Positions 37,881-47,099 are shown, counted from the stretch's first letter. The stretch is DNA of 47,210 nt from Planctomycetota bacterium (GCA_025459175.1 JALORC010000049.1:1-47210), one strand, 5' to 3'. Numbers and translations: made by a program. The notes: generated from the letters alone by a model not told the origin.

Positions 37881-38306
37881 TCGCAGCTCACACCCCGCGG
37901 AATCGGCCCCAATCGAGGGTATCGATCGTTTCCGGCCCGGTGGCAAGCGCCCGGGTCGTCGGGGAATCGACGCCTCGTCGATGAGTCGATCGGCTGCCTC
38001 GCTCTCGTCGTCACCAGGAGGCAAGGAGGCAGCAGCGCTCCTGCCGTTTCATCGGCGTGGATGATTTTCGGGAGGGATCCGTCATGGCGATCGCGGATGC
38101 CGGAGCTCGTGAGGCGAGCCGATCGCCGTCCCCGAGATCGCAGCGCGACCGTGCCTTCACCAGCATGGGCACGACCATGCAGTGAGCAAAGGCACTCCTG
38201 CAATCACCAAAGAACCCCGAGGCTGAAACGCCGGCAGAGGTTCGTGCCTCAGTGGCTCCTGGTCGCGCACCTCGTGCGGCCATCAGTCACCAGAAAAGGC
38301 ACGAAC
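37881..38306. other. Intergenic region; possible 33-codon frame and start-adjacent inverted repeat
   Basis: No established gene in 426 bases. One short frame (38084-38185) has a strong Shine-Dalgarno (GGGAGG) but encodes a low-complexity R/S-rich 33-residue peptide. A 9-bp inverted repeat (38240-38248 and 38298-38306) ends directly at the next start codon. Confidence 0.45.
38240..38306 (+). promoter_or_regulatory. Inverted repeat abutting the start codon at 38307
   Basis: GTTCGTGCC (38240-38248) and GGCACGAAC (38298-38306) are exact reverse complements. In RNA they would cover the AAAAGG Shine-Dalgarno-like run (38294-38299) and the bases before the ATG. This is compatible with translational control, but I recognise no known riboswitch. 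Confidence 0.35.
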
Positions 38307-39419
38307 ATGCGATTCCTTGGCCTGTCGATTTCGTTCCCGCATTGCAGCAGCGTCACGCGTGGGTCCACCTCTCCCCGGGTCGCGGTCCACCACCAGCAGC
38401 AACCGCTGCCGCCGGCCGTCGAGAACCTGGGTGTCGACAACCGCCTGCGCAGATCTGCGCTCGCTCGCCACGCGCGGCGGCTGCTCGCCTCGTTCGTCCT
38501 GGCAGCCACCGCGGTACCGGCCACCGCCCAGGATCTGATTGTCATCGAGGGCGAGTACGGCAGCCCGACCAGCATCCGCTACCTCGACACCCAGAAGGTC
38601 ACCGGTAGTCCGGTGACCGGGTCGGCGTTGCTCGGTGCCATTCCCGATACGCATCGAGTGCGCGGTGTCACTCCGATCGACGGGACCATGGCATGGCCGA
38701 CCGCCGCCATCGTCTACACCGAGCAGGCCGACGGGACCTCCCATCTCTGGAAAGTGGACTACGTCGCTGGCACCGCCGTGGTTCGCGTGTCACCACTGCA
38801 CTGGGACGACAACTCCGATACCGATCGGCCCGAGGACATGGTCGGCATCGCGCGGACGCCACTCGGCATGCCAGTCCTCGGACTGCTGGGCCCGGGGGCC
38901 TGGCACGCGAGCATCGGCCAGAGCGGCACCCTGTATGGACCGCTGCTGGACGGTTCTGCCTTCGGCTTGCCAGGATCGACCTCGGCCGGCGCCACCGGCG
39001 TCCTGCCCTTCCCTGGGCCCTATCTCGGTGGCGCCGCACGCCTCCAACACCTCTTCGTCGTCACCGGAGGTGCCCCCCGCCGATTTCACAGGGTGGGCAT
39101 TCCCAGTGCCCAGCAGCAGCTGCTCGGATTGCCGAACACGCCGATCGAACTGCAGTCATGGACGCTGCCGATATCCGGCGAAGTGCTCGGCTGGACCATC
39201 TCGAGCGACGGATTCTTCTACGCCATCGTCCACCACGTCGACATCGTCGACGGCATCGCGAGCGGCTTCACCGAACTGGTGCGCTCGAAAGAGGACGTGG
39301 ACACGGCGGTCGGGAGCATGACGCTGCTGAGCGTCGGCGACCACATCCAGGACTGGAGCAGCGGCGAGGACACGCCGGTCTCGTTGCCGAAGTGCTGTTT
39401 GACGTTCGCCAAGAAGTGA
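38307..39419 (+). CDS. Exported protein of unknown function
   Basis: 370 residues if it starts at the ATG 38307. An obvious signal peptide lies about 45-70 residues inside (ALARHARRLLASFVLAATAV, then PATAQDLIVIEGEYG), so the real start may be an unannotated non-ATG codon near 38430, or the first roughly 50 residues are an extension. The body has propeller-like strands (PTSIRYLDTQKVTG, WPTAAIVYTEQADGTSHLWK, LFVVTGGAPRRFHRVG), and the C-terminus has a CC pair (LPKCCLTF). No shared GxGC module is present. The gene is convergent to the amidohydrolase pair with 25 bases between. I do not recognise the family. Confidence 0.6.
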   Translation: MRFLGLSISFPHCSSVTRGSTSPRVAVHHQQQPLPPAVENLGVDNRLRRSALARHARRLLASFVLAATAVPATAQDLIVIEGEYGSPTSIRYLDTQKVTGSPVTGSALLGAIPDTHRVRGVTPIDGTMAWPTAAIVYTEQADGTSHLWKVDYVAGTAVVRVSPLHWDDNSDTDRPEDMVGIARTPLGMPVLGLLGPGAWHASIGQSGTLYGPLLDGSAFGLPGSTSAGATGVLPFPGPYLGGAARLQHLFVVTGGAPRRFHRVGIPSAQQQLLGLPNTPIELQSWTLPISGEVLGWTISSDGFFYAIVHHVDIVDGIASGFTELVRSKEDVDTAVGSMTLLSVGDHIQDWSSGEDTPVSLPKCCLTFAKK

Positions 39420-39444
39420 CCCTGGCTGGCGCCACACGGCAACC

Positions 39445-40728
39445 TCAGCGTGGTGCGCTCACGTACTGGATGCCATCGATGACCGCGCCGGTGCAATGGG
39501 TCGTGTATTCGAGCGGATCACCGTCGAACAGCGCGAGGTCCGCATCCATGCCGGCCGCCAGCGAACCCACCCGCGCCTCGATGCCGAGCAACCGGGCCGC
39601 GTCGATGGTCAGCGCGCGCAGCGCCGCCTCGCCGGGCAGACCGTGGCCGACCGCGACCCCGGCCTCGAACAGCACCACGCGCGTCTTCGGCACGTAGGCC
39701 TCGTAGCCGCTCTGCAGTGCGAACGGGATCTTCGCGTCGAGCAGCAGCTTGGCGAGTTCCATCGTCCCGTTCGCGAGTTCGCCGCCGGTGCGCGCCATCG
39801 CCGGGTGCGGCAGCACCGGCACCTTGGCCGCGGCGATCTCCGGCAGCAGCAGATAGGCCTCGGCGGCGCCGTCGAGCACGATCTCGATGCCGAACTCGGC
39901 GCCGACCCGCAGCGCCGCCGACAGGTCGTGCGCGCGGTGCGCGGTGACCAGCAGCGGCACCTCACCGGCCAGCACCTTGGCCAGCACGTCGAGCCCGAGG
40001 TCGACCGGCGTGTTCGGTTCGCGCTGCCGCTTGGCCGCGTACTCGCGCGCCTTCTGCAACTGCTCGCGCAGCATCGCCACCGACTTCGCGCGCGTGCCGG
40101 GCGCCTTGCCGGACGCGGCGCGACCGCCGTCGCCGAGCGTCACCGCGACCATGGCCAACGGCTTGACGACGTCGCGTTCGACGCTGCGCCCGTGCGTCTT
40201 CACCACCATCGTCTGACCCGAGATCAACGCGCCAGGACCGTGCCCGGTGTGCACCGTCGTGATACCGAAGCCGCGCAGCCAGCCGACCAGTTCGTCCTGG
40301 GCGTGGAACGCGTCGATCGCACGCAGCTCGGGCTGCATGGGCGCCGACTTCTCGAGCTGGTCCTGGTCGTGCGGCACGTTGAGCAGACCGCTGAGTCCGA
40401 CCGTGGCGTGGGCGTCGATGAGGCCCGGCATCACCACCGCCGCCCGCAGCACCGGCATGTCTGGCGGCACGATCACCGTCCGGAACTGCGGCAGGTCGGA
40501 ACTCACGGCCCCCTCGACCGCCATGCCGACGCTATCGATCTTGCCGTCGCGCACCACCACGACCCCGTCGACGATCGGGGCTCCGGTCATCGTCAACACC
40601 AGCTTGCCGATCACCGCGAACGTGGTCGGCGCCGCTGTCGCAGCCACCGGGGGCGTCGGCGCAGCCGCCGGCTTCGGGGCCGGCGGCGGATCCTGGACCA
40701 GTCCCAACAGCAGAGCGAACGCGAGCAT
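39445..40728 (-). CDS. Amidohydrolase-superfamily protein with degenerate metal site
   Basis: A protein of 427 residues with a short signal peptide (MLAFALLLGLVQDPPPAPKP). It follows the amidohydrolase pattern: VVVRDGKIDSVG, VVMPGLIDAHATVGLSGLLN, GFGITTVHTGHGPGALISGQ, RLLGIEARVGSLAAGMDADL, ALFDGDPLEYTT. The metal-binding H-x-H of GLIDAHxH is H-A-T here, and later histidines are also partly missing (LDGAAEAY, ALQSGYEAY), while VTAHRAHD keeps one. It may lack hydrolytic activity, or use a different site. The ATG overlaps the upstream gene's stop by one base (TGATG), so both are translated together and may form a complex. Confidence 0.85.
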   Translation of the reverse strand: MLAFALLLGLVQDPPPAPKPAAAPTPPVAATAAPTTFAVIGKLVLTMTGAPIVDGVVVVRDGKIDSVGMAVEGAVSSDLPQFRTVIVPPDMPVLRAAVVMPGLIDAHATVGLSGLLNVPHDQDQLEKSAPMQPELRAIDAFHAQDELVGWLRGFGITTVHTGHGPGALISGQTMVVKTHGRSVERDVVKPLAMVAVTLGDGGRAASGKAPGTRAKSVAMLREQLQKAREYAAKRQREPNTPVDLGLDVLAKVLAGEVPLLVTAHRAHDLSAALRVGAEFGIEIVLDGAAEAYLLLPEIAAAKVPVLPHPAMARTGGELANGTMELAKLLLDAKIPFALQSGYEAYVPKTRVVLFEAGVAVGHGLPGEAALRALTIDAARLLGIEARVGSLAAGMDADLALFDGDPLEYTTHCTGAVIDGIQYVSAPR

Positions 40729-42041
40729 CACTGGCCTCCCTGCGCGCCGAAGCAGCACATCGACATTGCCTGACCATCGCTGGCCCCGTAGCCGCCCATC
40801 GCCATCAGCCGGTCCTTCGGATCGGCGAAGTCGAACACCTTGCTGCCGTCGACCCAGGTCTGCAGCACCCGGGTGTGCACCGAGAACGGGTCGCCGCTGA
40901 GCACGACGAAGTCGGCGTCCTTGCCGACCGTCAGCGTGCCGATGCGGTCCTGCAGGTCGAGCATGCGCGCATTGGCGATGGTGACCGCTGCCAGCGCCTT
41001 GTCGCGCGGCATGCCGGCGCGCACCGCCAGCGCCGCCGAGCGCAGGAACAACCGGCTGTCGGTGATGCCGTCGTCGGTGTGGAAGCCGACCAGCACGCCG
41101 GCCCGATCGAGCACCGCACCGGTGCTCAGCGACAGGTTGGCGGCTTCGAGCTTGCCACCCGGCGAGTCGATGACGATCACCGAACACGGCACCTTGGCCG
41201 CCGCGATCTGCTCCGCCACCCGCCAGCCCTCGCTGACGTGGTGCAACACGCAGCGGAACCCGAACTCCTGCTGCAGACGCAGCACCGTGAGGATGTCGTC
41301 CTGGCGATGCGTGTGATGGTGCACCACACGCTTGCCCTCGAGCACTTCGATCAACGCTTCGAGACCGAGACTGCGTTCGGGCAGCTTGGTCGCATCGCCG
41401 GCCGCCTCGGCGATCTTGCGCTGGTGGTCGCGCGCCCGATGGAACTGCGCCCGCACCAGCGCCGCCGCCTTGCCGCGGGTGCCGGCGAACGGCGGATCGC
41501 GCTGCGGATTGGTGCCGTTCGCCATCTTGATGCCACCGGCGGCACTGCCGTCGGCATTGCGCAACACGAGGTCGTCGACGGTGCGGCCGTCGCGCAACTT
41601 CAGGTAGACGGTCTGGCCCGACAGCAGGTGACCGCTGCCGGGCATGACGTTGACCGCGGTGATACCGCCGGCCTGCGCCTTCTGGATGCCCGGGTCGAGT
41701 GGATCGATCGCGTCGAGCGCCCGCACCTCGGGCTGGATCGGGCCGCTGCCGTCGGCGCCGGCCACCGCGCCGATGTGCGAATGACTGCAGACGAGGCCAG
41801 GGACGATGGTGCGGCCGGCGGCATCGATGCGCACCGCGTTGTCCGGCACCACGACCTCGGCCATCGGCCCGACCGCGACGATGCGTCCACCGCGCACCAG
41901 CAGCGTGCCGCGTTCGATCGGCGGTGCATCGACCGGCTCGATCCGCGCACCGACGAACGCATGCGGCACTTCCTGGGCGCGCCCCGACCACGCGAGGACC
42001 AACGAGGTGGCGAGCAACCATGACCGGCGAGCGGATGACAT
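40728..42041 (-). CDS. Amidohydrolase-superfamily protein (metal site largely intact)
   Basis: A protein of 437 residues with a signal peptide (MSSARRSWLLATSLVLAWSG, then RAQEV). GRTIVPGLVCSHSHIGAVAG carries the H-x-H motif. GGITAVNVMPGSGHLLSGQ, VVHHHTHRQDDILTVLR, FRCVLHHVSEGWRVAEQ, VGFHTDDGITDSRLF (late Asp) and IGTLTVGKDADFVVLSGDPF complete the family pattern. It is exported, so the substrate is probably an extracytoplasmic amide or cyclic compound; it cannot be identified from sequence. The C-terminus (SMCCFGAQGGQ) overlaps the downstream partner gene by one base. Paired amidohydrolases of this kind occur elsewhere in planctomycetes and Bacteroidota. Confidence 0.88.
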   Translation of the reverse strand: MSSARRSWLLATSLVLAWSGRAQEVPHAFVGARIEPVDAPPIERGTLLVRGGRIVAVGPMAEVVVPDNAVRIDAAGRTIVPGLVCSHSHIGAVAGADGSGPIQPEVRALDAIDPLDPGIQKAQAGGITAVNVMPGSGHLLSGQTVYLKLRDGRTVDDLVLRNADGSAAGGIKMANGTNPQRDPPFAGTRGKAAALVRAQFHRARDHQRKIAEAAGDATKLPERSLGLEALIEVLEGKRVVHHHTHRQDDILTVLRLQQEFGFRCVLHHVSEGWRVAEQIAAAKVPCSVIVIDSPGGKLEAANLSLSTGAVLDRAGVLVGFHTDDGITDSRLFLRSAALAVRAGMPRDKALAAVTIANARMLDLQDRIGTLTVGKDADFVVLSGDPFSVHTRVLQTWVDGSKVFDFADPKDRLMAMGGYGASDGQAMSMCCFGAQGGQ

Positions 42042-42158
42042 TCGCGCAAGGCTACGCCCCGAACCGGAAAGCCCTCAACACCGAACCTACCGCGTGCCGA
42101 TGTCCATGGCCCCGGCGCAGCCCGCGCCGCACTCAGGAGAGAGGAGTAGCCCCAGGTC

Positions 42159-44402
42159 ATGTCGAAAACGCACTTCGTCCCGTACGCCGTTTCCCTGTTC
42201 GCCCTGGCCGCCTGTGGTGGCGGCGACAATGACACCACGGGTGGCGCCATCGTGGGCCTGCAGGGCCCCGAGCAGGTCTCCATCATCGAGTCGAACGGCG
42301 GCTCGAACGGCTCGGTGCGCCTGCCGCGCGGCACCTATGCCATCGCCGGCAGCGACTTCGAGACCGACCCGACCCGCTTCTGGGTCCGCGACGACTCGAT
42401 GGTCGTGCTCGACACGGTCAACATGATCCTGTCGAGCCTGCAGCAGACCCGCTACTGGGAGCAGACCAACACCGGCGCCTACCGCGCCCTGGTCGAGGAG
42501 GAGAACGAGTCGGGCGGCGACAGCAGCCAGGGACCGGTCTACAAGGAGTGGGTCGTCAACTCGACCCGCGCCAGCTCGACGGCGCCGCAGATCGTCAACT
42601 TCTGGGTCGTCAACGAGGAGTCGATGGGCATGGAAATCCCGTCGACGATCTACGGCAAGCTGACCGTCAGCGCCGAGCCCAGCAACAGCCAACCGCTCGG
42701 CAGCTTCGAGCTCTACTTCAAGAACCTGCCCGACACCGAGGCGCCGACCAGCACGGCGACGCTGTTCGAGGGCTACCTGCGCACCGTGGCGCGGACCGAC
42801 GGCCAGAGCGAGGTCGAGTTCTATCTCGGCCACGGCGATCCCGACGGCACCGTCGGTCCCAATGACTTCGCGACGCGGGAACGCGTGCACGTGATCGGCG
42901 ACCGCACGGCCGGCACCGGTCGCGCCTATGCCGAGCGCAAGTCGGTCCGCAACGAGAACGGCCAGACCTACAGCGAGAACGGCGAGTACCAGCTGCAGTT
43001 CAACGCCGACTATGTCGCCCGCCGCGACGTCGCCAACGGCAACGCGCTCGAGGTGCTCGATCGCAACGACTACGAGACGCGCGTGTTCCGCTACGGGCTC
43101 TACGACGGCACCACCGAGGAGCGCGTCGACCGCCTGTCCGGGTTCCCGGTGCAGGACGCCGACGGCAAGAACGGTTTCGCCGGCTTCCACGGCATCTGGT
43201 TCCCGGAGAACGTCACGCTGGTCGACGGCCAGACGGTCTATCGCCGCTCGTTCTCGTCGAACACGCTGACGCCCTACACGCTGAAGATCGCCGCCGGCAA
43301 GCTGGAGAAGCGCGTGCGCTCGTCGCTGACGCTCGGCGATCTGCAGAACGAGGATCTCGAGTACTTCAGCCCGGGCGCCGGCGGCCAGATGAAGGTCCGC
43401 TTCACCGGCAGTGACCTGGTCAAGGTCGCCGAACGCAACGGCGGTGACTGGCAGCCGGTCGACCCGCCGGTGAGCATCACCAGCAGCTTCAGCACGGGTC
43501 AGTACCTCAACTTCTGGAGCCAGGCGCGGGGCAGCGTCGAGTTCGCGTGGCCCGCGTCGTTGACCAGCTCGGTGCCGGCCTACGTCTGGTCGCGCACGAA
43601 CGTGACCGCCGACTCGTCGGAGCTCGCCAGCGGCGACCTGACGCTGCACGGCTATTCGCGCCTGTTGCGCGCCAACATCACGTCGAACCAGGCCAACTTC
43701 CAGAACAGCGAGACGCCCTACTTCCCGAACGCGAGCTCGGCCAGCTCCGGCAACCAGACCTACGTGTTCGACCGCGAGACGCTGCTGCTGACGCTCGGCG
43801 GCGACCCGGTCAAGTTCGCCAACGGCGTCACGGTCACGCAAGGGCCGGCCCAGTTCGGCCTCTCGTGCGGCCCGCTGTTCGCGACCGCACTCACCGATCT
43901 GGCCGACATCCAGAACCAGAGCACGACCTACGAGTGGCAGATCGGCACCAACCCGTGGAACCAGCTGCGCACGCTGCGCGACGCCAACGGCGCGTACGTC
44001 GACTTCGATCCGCCGATCCGCTTCAGCTACGTGCACGACGAGGACGGCTCGTCGTTCGACGGCCGCACGTTCTTCCTGCAGTGGGACGGCACCAACCTCG
44101 GCGGCATCCCGTTCGAGCAGAGCCAGGAAGACAATCGCTACTACCCGCTGCTCAACATCCCGACCGGCAGCACGGTGGTCGCCGACGGCACGACCTACAA
44201 GATCAAGCAGCTCGAGGGCGAGCAGCTGATGATCCCGGTCAACAACCCCAACACGATCTACACCGCGCAGGGCTTCGACCTCGACGGCCAGACGATCAGC
44301 GCGCCGACCGCGGCCCCCTACCAGGACCCGGCGGTCGGCGCCAAGCCGACGGTCACCGCGGCGCCGCGCTACGTCGGCGGCGTCTCGCAGTCCGACGACT
44401 GA
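42159..44402 (+). CDS. Large lipoprotein of unknown function
   Basis: A protein of 747 residues. MSKTHFVPYAVSLFALAACG has a lipobox (LAAC) and is followed by a flexible GGGDNDTTGGA spacer. The chain is acidic and rich in beta-type N/T/S/Y sequence, for example YWEQTNTGAYRALVEEENES, FWVVNEESMGMEIPS, RVFRYGLYDGTTEERVDRLS, VFDRETLLLTLGGDPVKF and FLQWDGTNLGGIPFE. No family is recognised. It has an AGAGGAG-like run (GAGAGGAG) about 17 bases before the ATG. It is divergent from the amidohydrolase pair (117 bases between starts) and convergent to the epimerase gene. A surface role is likely from the lipid anchor. Confidence 0.8.
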   Translation: MSKTHFVPYAVSLFALAACGGGDNDTTGGAIVGLQGPEQVSIIESNGGSNGSVRLPRGTYAIAGSDFETDPTRFWVRDDSMVVLDTVNMILSSLQQTRYWEQTNTGAYRALVEEENESGGDSSQGPVYKEWVVNSTRASSTAPQIVNFWVVNEESMGMEIPSTIYGKLTVSAEPSNSQPLGSFELYFKNLPDTEAPTSTATLFEGYLRTVARTDGQSEVEFYLGHGDPDGTVGPNDFATRERVHVIGDRTAGTGRAYAERKSVRNENGQTYSENGEYQLQFNADYVARRDVANGNALEVLDRNDYETRVFRYGLYDGTTEERVDRLSGFPVQDADGKNGFAGFHGIWFPENVTLVDGQTVYRRSFSSNTLTPYTLKIAAGKLEKRVRSSLTLGDLQNEDLEYFSPGAGGQMKVRFTGSDLVKVAERNGGDWQPVDPPVSITSSFSTGQYLNFWSQARGSVEFAWPASLTSSVPAYVWSRTNVTADSSELASGDLTLHGYSRLLRANITSNQANFQNSETPYFPNASSASSGNQTYVFDRETLLLTLGGDPVKFANGVTVTQGPAQFGLSCGPLFATALTDLADIQNQSTTYEWQIGTNPWNQLRTLRDANGAYVDFDPPIRFSYVHDEDGSSFDGRTFFLQWDGTNLGGIPFEQSQEDNRYYPLLNIPTGSTVVADGTTYKIKQLEGEQLMIPVNNPNTIYTAQGFDLDGQTISAPTAAPYQDPAVGAKPTVTAAPRYVGGVSQSDD

Positions 44403-44420
44403 GCCCGCCGCGCGCGCCGG

Positions 44421-45542
44421 TCACTTCCCCGCCGGCGCGCGCAACTTCGTGATCAACTCGCGCTCGCGTTCTGCGGGCAGGCCGGTGGTCGTGAACGGTT
44501 TGCCGGCGCGCTCCGCCTTCACCCAGGCGAGCGTGTCGCGCACCGTGTCCGCCACCGGCCGGAACCGCAGCCCCGCCGCGATCGCGCGCGAGCAGTCGAC
44601 CATGGCCCGCCCTTCGCGCGGGATCCACAGCGGCATCTGCATCCACGGCTGCACCTCGTTGCGGGCGAGGAACTCCTCGCTGGCCCACACCAGCGTCACC
44701 GGGTTGGTGGTCGCGCACTTGCAGGCCGCGAGCAGTTCGTGCATCGACAACGAGCCGGCGGGACCGGTCGCGTTGTGCACGCCCACCACCGACTGCTCGA
44801 CGCAGTGCAGCATCCACGCCGCGAGGTCGCGCGCGTCGACGAACTGCACCGGACCGTCGGGATCGCCGGGTGCGAGCACTTCGCCGCCCTGGTCGATGCG
44901 CGCCGGCCACCACGTGAAGCGATCGGTCGGGTCGCCGGGACCGACGATCAGGCCGGGCCGGATCACACAGGTGCGGCCGGGCATCGCCGCCTCCGCCGCC
45001 GCCTCGCAGCGCGCCTTCAACGGCCCGTAGAACGGCATCGACTGCCGGATCGTGCTGACCTTGGCGACATCCTCGTCGCCGACGGTGCCGACCGGCGTGG
45101 CCTCGGTGATGGTCTCGGTGCCGGATCCGAATCCCGGATACACGGACACCGTGCTGATGAACTGGTACAGCTTCGCCTTGGCGGCGAACAGCCTGGCCGT
45201 CGCCTCGACGTGCGCCGGCACATAACCCGAGGTGTCGACGACGACGTCGAACTCGCGGCCCTGCAACGTCTCGAGTTCCCCCTTCTCGCGATCGCCGCGC
45301 AGCTGCTCGATGTCGGCGAACAGGCCGGGGTTGCTCTTGCCGCGGTTGAACAACGTCACGGTGTGGCCGTTCGCCCGGGCGAGGCGCACGAAGTGCGGAC
45401 CGAGGAAGCCGGTGCCGCCGAGCACCAGGATCCTCTGCGGGGCCGGGTGCGGGGTCGCCGGCAGGGCACCGAGCAGCGGTGCCGCGGCGCCAGCCGCCGC
45501 GAGGGAGCCGAGGAACGAACGACGCGAGGTCTCGAATGGCAT
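44421..45542 (-). CDS. NAD-dependent epimerase/dehydratase-like protein with Tat signal
   Basis: A protein of 373 residues. The start carries a twin-arginine signal (TSRRSFLGSLAAAGAAAP), so it is exported folded, probably with its cofactor. The Rossmann start is RILVLGGTGFLGPHFVRLAR, followed by FNRGKS. FDVVVDTSGYVP and QFISTVSVYPGFG are SDR strands, and the catalytic Y-x-x-x-K is FYGPLKARCE. VQFVDARDLAAWMLHCVEQS is the usual C-terminal substrate part. The family includes sugar-nucleotide epimerases and isoflavone-reductase-like proteins; the substrate here is unknown. The gene is divergent from the Lnt-like gene with 114 bases between starts. Confidence 0.9.
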   Translation of the reverse strand: MPFETSRRSFLGSLAAAGAAAPLLGALPATPHPAPQRILVLGGTGFLGPHFVRLARANGHTVTLFNRGKSNPGLFADIEQLRGDREKGELETLQGREFDVVVDTSGYVPAHVEATARLFAAKAKLYQFISTVSVYPGFGSGTETITEATPVGTVGDEDVAKVSTIRQSMPFYGPLKARCEAAAEAAMPGRTCVIRPGLIVGPGDPTDRFTWWPARIDQGGEVLAPGDPDGPVQFVDARDLAAWMLHCVEQSVVGVHNATGPAGSLSMHELLAACKCATTNPVTLVWASEEFLARNEVQPWMQMPLWIPREGRAMVDCSRAIAAGLRFRPVADTVRDTLAWVKAERAGKPFTTTGLPAERERELITKLRAPAGK

Positions 45543-45656
45543 GGTGGCGCTGCTACGGGACGGACGATCGGGATGTTGGCGGCAATCCAGGCAGCGAGAG
45601 ATCGACGCCGCCTCGGTGTCATTCCATGCCGGCGCCGAGGCTAGAATCGCGCGCCG

Positions 45657-47006
45657 ATGCGCACCCTCGCCGCCCTGCTCGCCGGAGCCATGCTGTTCCT
45701 GTCCGACCAGCCGATGGTGTGGTGGCCGCTGCAACTGGTGGCGCTGATCCCACTGTGGCTGGCCCTGGCGAGCGGCCCACGACCGCGTCGGTCGCCGCTG
45801 CTCGGGCTGGTGTTCGGCGCCGGCTACACGTTGCCGCTGCTGCTGGTCGCCGGCCACGACGAGCCGATCCTCGCCCTGGGCGCGCTGATGTTGCTCGAGT
45901 GGATGCTGATCGCCTGGTGCGCCGCGCACCTGCTGCGCCGTGGACCGGTGCTCGGCGCACTCGCGACCGCCGCCGTCGTCACGCTGGCCGAACTCGCGCT
46001 GTGGCAACTGCCGCTGTTCGGCACCGGGCAGAGCTTCGTGCGGCCGCTGAGCCAGGCGCCGTTGCTGATCGCGTTCGCGGCGTTCACCGGCACCGGCGGC
46101 GTGGTGTTCGTCGTCACCGCGCTGCAGGCCCTGCTCGCGAACGCGCTGCGCGGCACCGATCGCGCCCGTCCGCTGCTGGCGGCCCTCGCGCTGCTCGCGC
46201 TGGTCGCCGGTCTCGACTGGCAACGCTGGACCCGTCCGCTCGGCACCGAAGTGCTTGTCGCCGCGCTCGGCTGGAACGACTCGCCGAGCGCCGATGGCCG
46301 CTCCGGCGAGGTGTTCGAGCGCGGCGCCGCCGACGCGGCGGCCGCCGGGGCGCAGCTGCTGGTGACGCCCGAGACATCCGGTTCGGTCGGCCAGGACCGT
46401 CGCCCGGCGGCGATCGAGCGGCTCGGCGCACTCGCCCGACAACACGCACTCTGGATCGCGTTCGGGGTCTGGCACGCGCCCACGCGCGACAACCGGATCT
46501 GGTTCTTCGATCCGTCGGGCGAGCTGCGCGCCGAGTACCGCAAGACGCACCTGATCCCGTGGCTCGAGGACTACGTCGCCGGTGACGGCACGCTGATCCG
46601 CCTGCCGTTCGGCGAGCTCACGCTCGGCGGCATGATCTGCCAGGACGACAACTTCACCGACCTCGCGCGCGGCTACGGCCGCGACGGCACGCGCCTGCTG
46701 GCGGTGCCGACCAACGACTGGCCGTCGATCCGCGGCTTCCATTTCGAGAACGGGATCTTCCGCGCCATCGAGAACGGCTACGCCGTCGTGCGTGCGGCCT
46801 CGGGCGGCATCTCGGCGCTGGTGTCGCCGCGCGGCGAAGTGGTCGCCAGCTGCGATCACGTGCTCGACGGTCCGAAGCTCGTGCACGGGCTGCTGCCGAC
46901 CGGCGATGGGCAACCGACCTGGTATGCCCGGCTCGGCGATGTGCCGATGCTGGTGATCGCGGTCGCGCTGTTGCTCGCCGCCCTGTTGCGGCGCGGCCGC
47001 GGCTGA
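45657..47006 (+). CDS. Membrane carbon-nitrogen hydrolase, apolipoprotein N-acyltransferase-like
   Basis: A protein of 449 residues. Residues 1-195 contain about five or six membrane segments (for example WPLQLVALIPLWLALAS, LLIAFAAFTGTGGVVFVVTA, LLAALALLALVAGLDW). Residues about 200-425 form a nitrilase domain with the triad E239 (VTPETSG), K296 (EYRKTHLIPW) and C328 (GGMICQDDNF). A last membrane segment ends the chain (MLVIAVALLLAALLRRGRG). This architecture is that of Lnt, which N-acylates lipoproteins, and the window encodes several lipoproteins. After the Cys the usual C-Y-E is C-Q-D, and the chain is shorter than typical Lnt, so another amidase or transferase role is possible. The tRNA follows 18 bases after the stop. 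Confidence 0.75.
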   Translation: MRTLAALLAGAMLFLSDQPMVWWPLQLVALIPLWLALASGPRPRRSPLLGLVFGAGYTLPLLLVAGHDEPILALGALMLLEWMLIAWCAAHLLRRGPVLGALATAAVVTLAELALWQLPLFGTGQSFVRPLSQAPLLIAFAAFTGTGGVVFVVTALQALLANALRGTDRARPLLAALALLALVAGLDWQRWTRPLGTEVLVAALGWNDSPSADGRSGEVFERGAADAAAAGAQLLVTPETSGSVGQDRRPAAIERLGALARQHALWIAFGVWHAPTRDNRIWFFDPSGELRAEYRKTHLIPWLEDYVAGDGTLIRLPFGELTLGGMICQDDNFTDLARGYGRDGTRLLAVPTNDWPSIRGFHFENGIFRAIENGYAVVRAASGGISALVSPRGEVVASCDHVLDGPKLVHGLLPTGDGQPTWYARLGDVPMLVIAVALLLAALLRRGRG

Positions 47007-47024
47007 ATAGACTGCGAGCGGCAC

Positions 47025-47099
47025 GCACCCGTAGTTCAGCGGAAGAACATCGGTCTTCGGAACCGAGGGTCGCAGGTTCGAATCCTGCCGGGTGTGCCA
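47025..47099 (+). tRNA. tRNA-Arg (anticodon TCG), CCA encoded
   Basis: A 75-base cloverleaf. The acceptor GCACCCG pairs with CGGGTGT (first pair G-U). The D stem is GTTC/GAAC, the anticodon stem TCGGT/ACCGA with loop CTTCGGA (anticodon TCG at 34-36), and the T stem GCAGG/CCTGC with loop TTCGAAT. Discriminator G is followed by an encoded CCA. It reads CGA codons. No leader or promoter is separable from the end of the preceding gene. Confidence 0.9.

Noticed and set aside
38084..38185. 33-residue frame with a strong Shine-Dalgarno
   Set aside because: The product is low-complexity (R/S/P-rich) with no similarity, so the GGGAGG may be chance; noted in the intergenic entry instead of called as a gene.
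39445..42021. 858-codon frame suggesting a fusion of the two amidohydrolases
   Set aside because: Its first half is out of frame with the real upstream amidohydrolase and is an arginine-rich shadow; the second half is the downstream gene starting at 40728.
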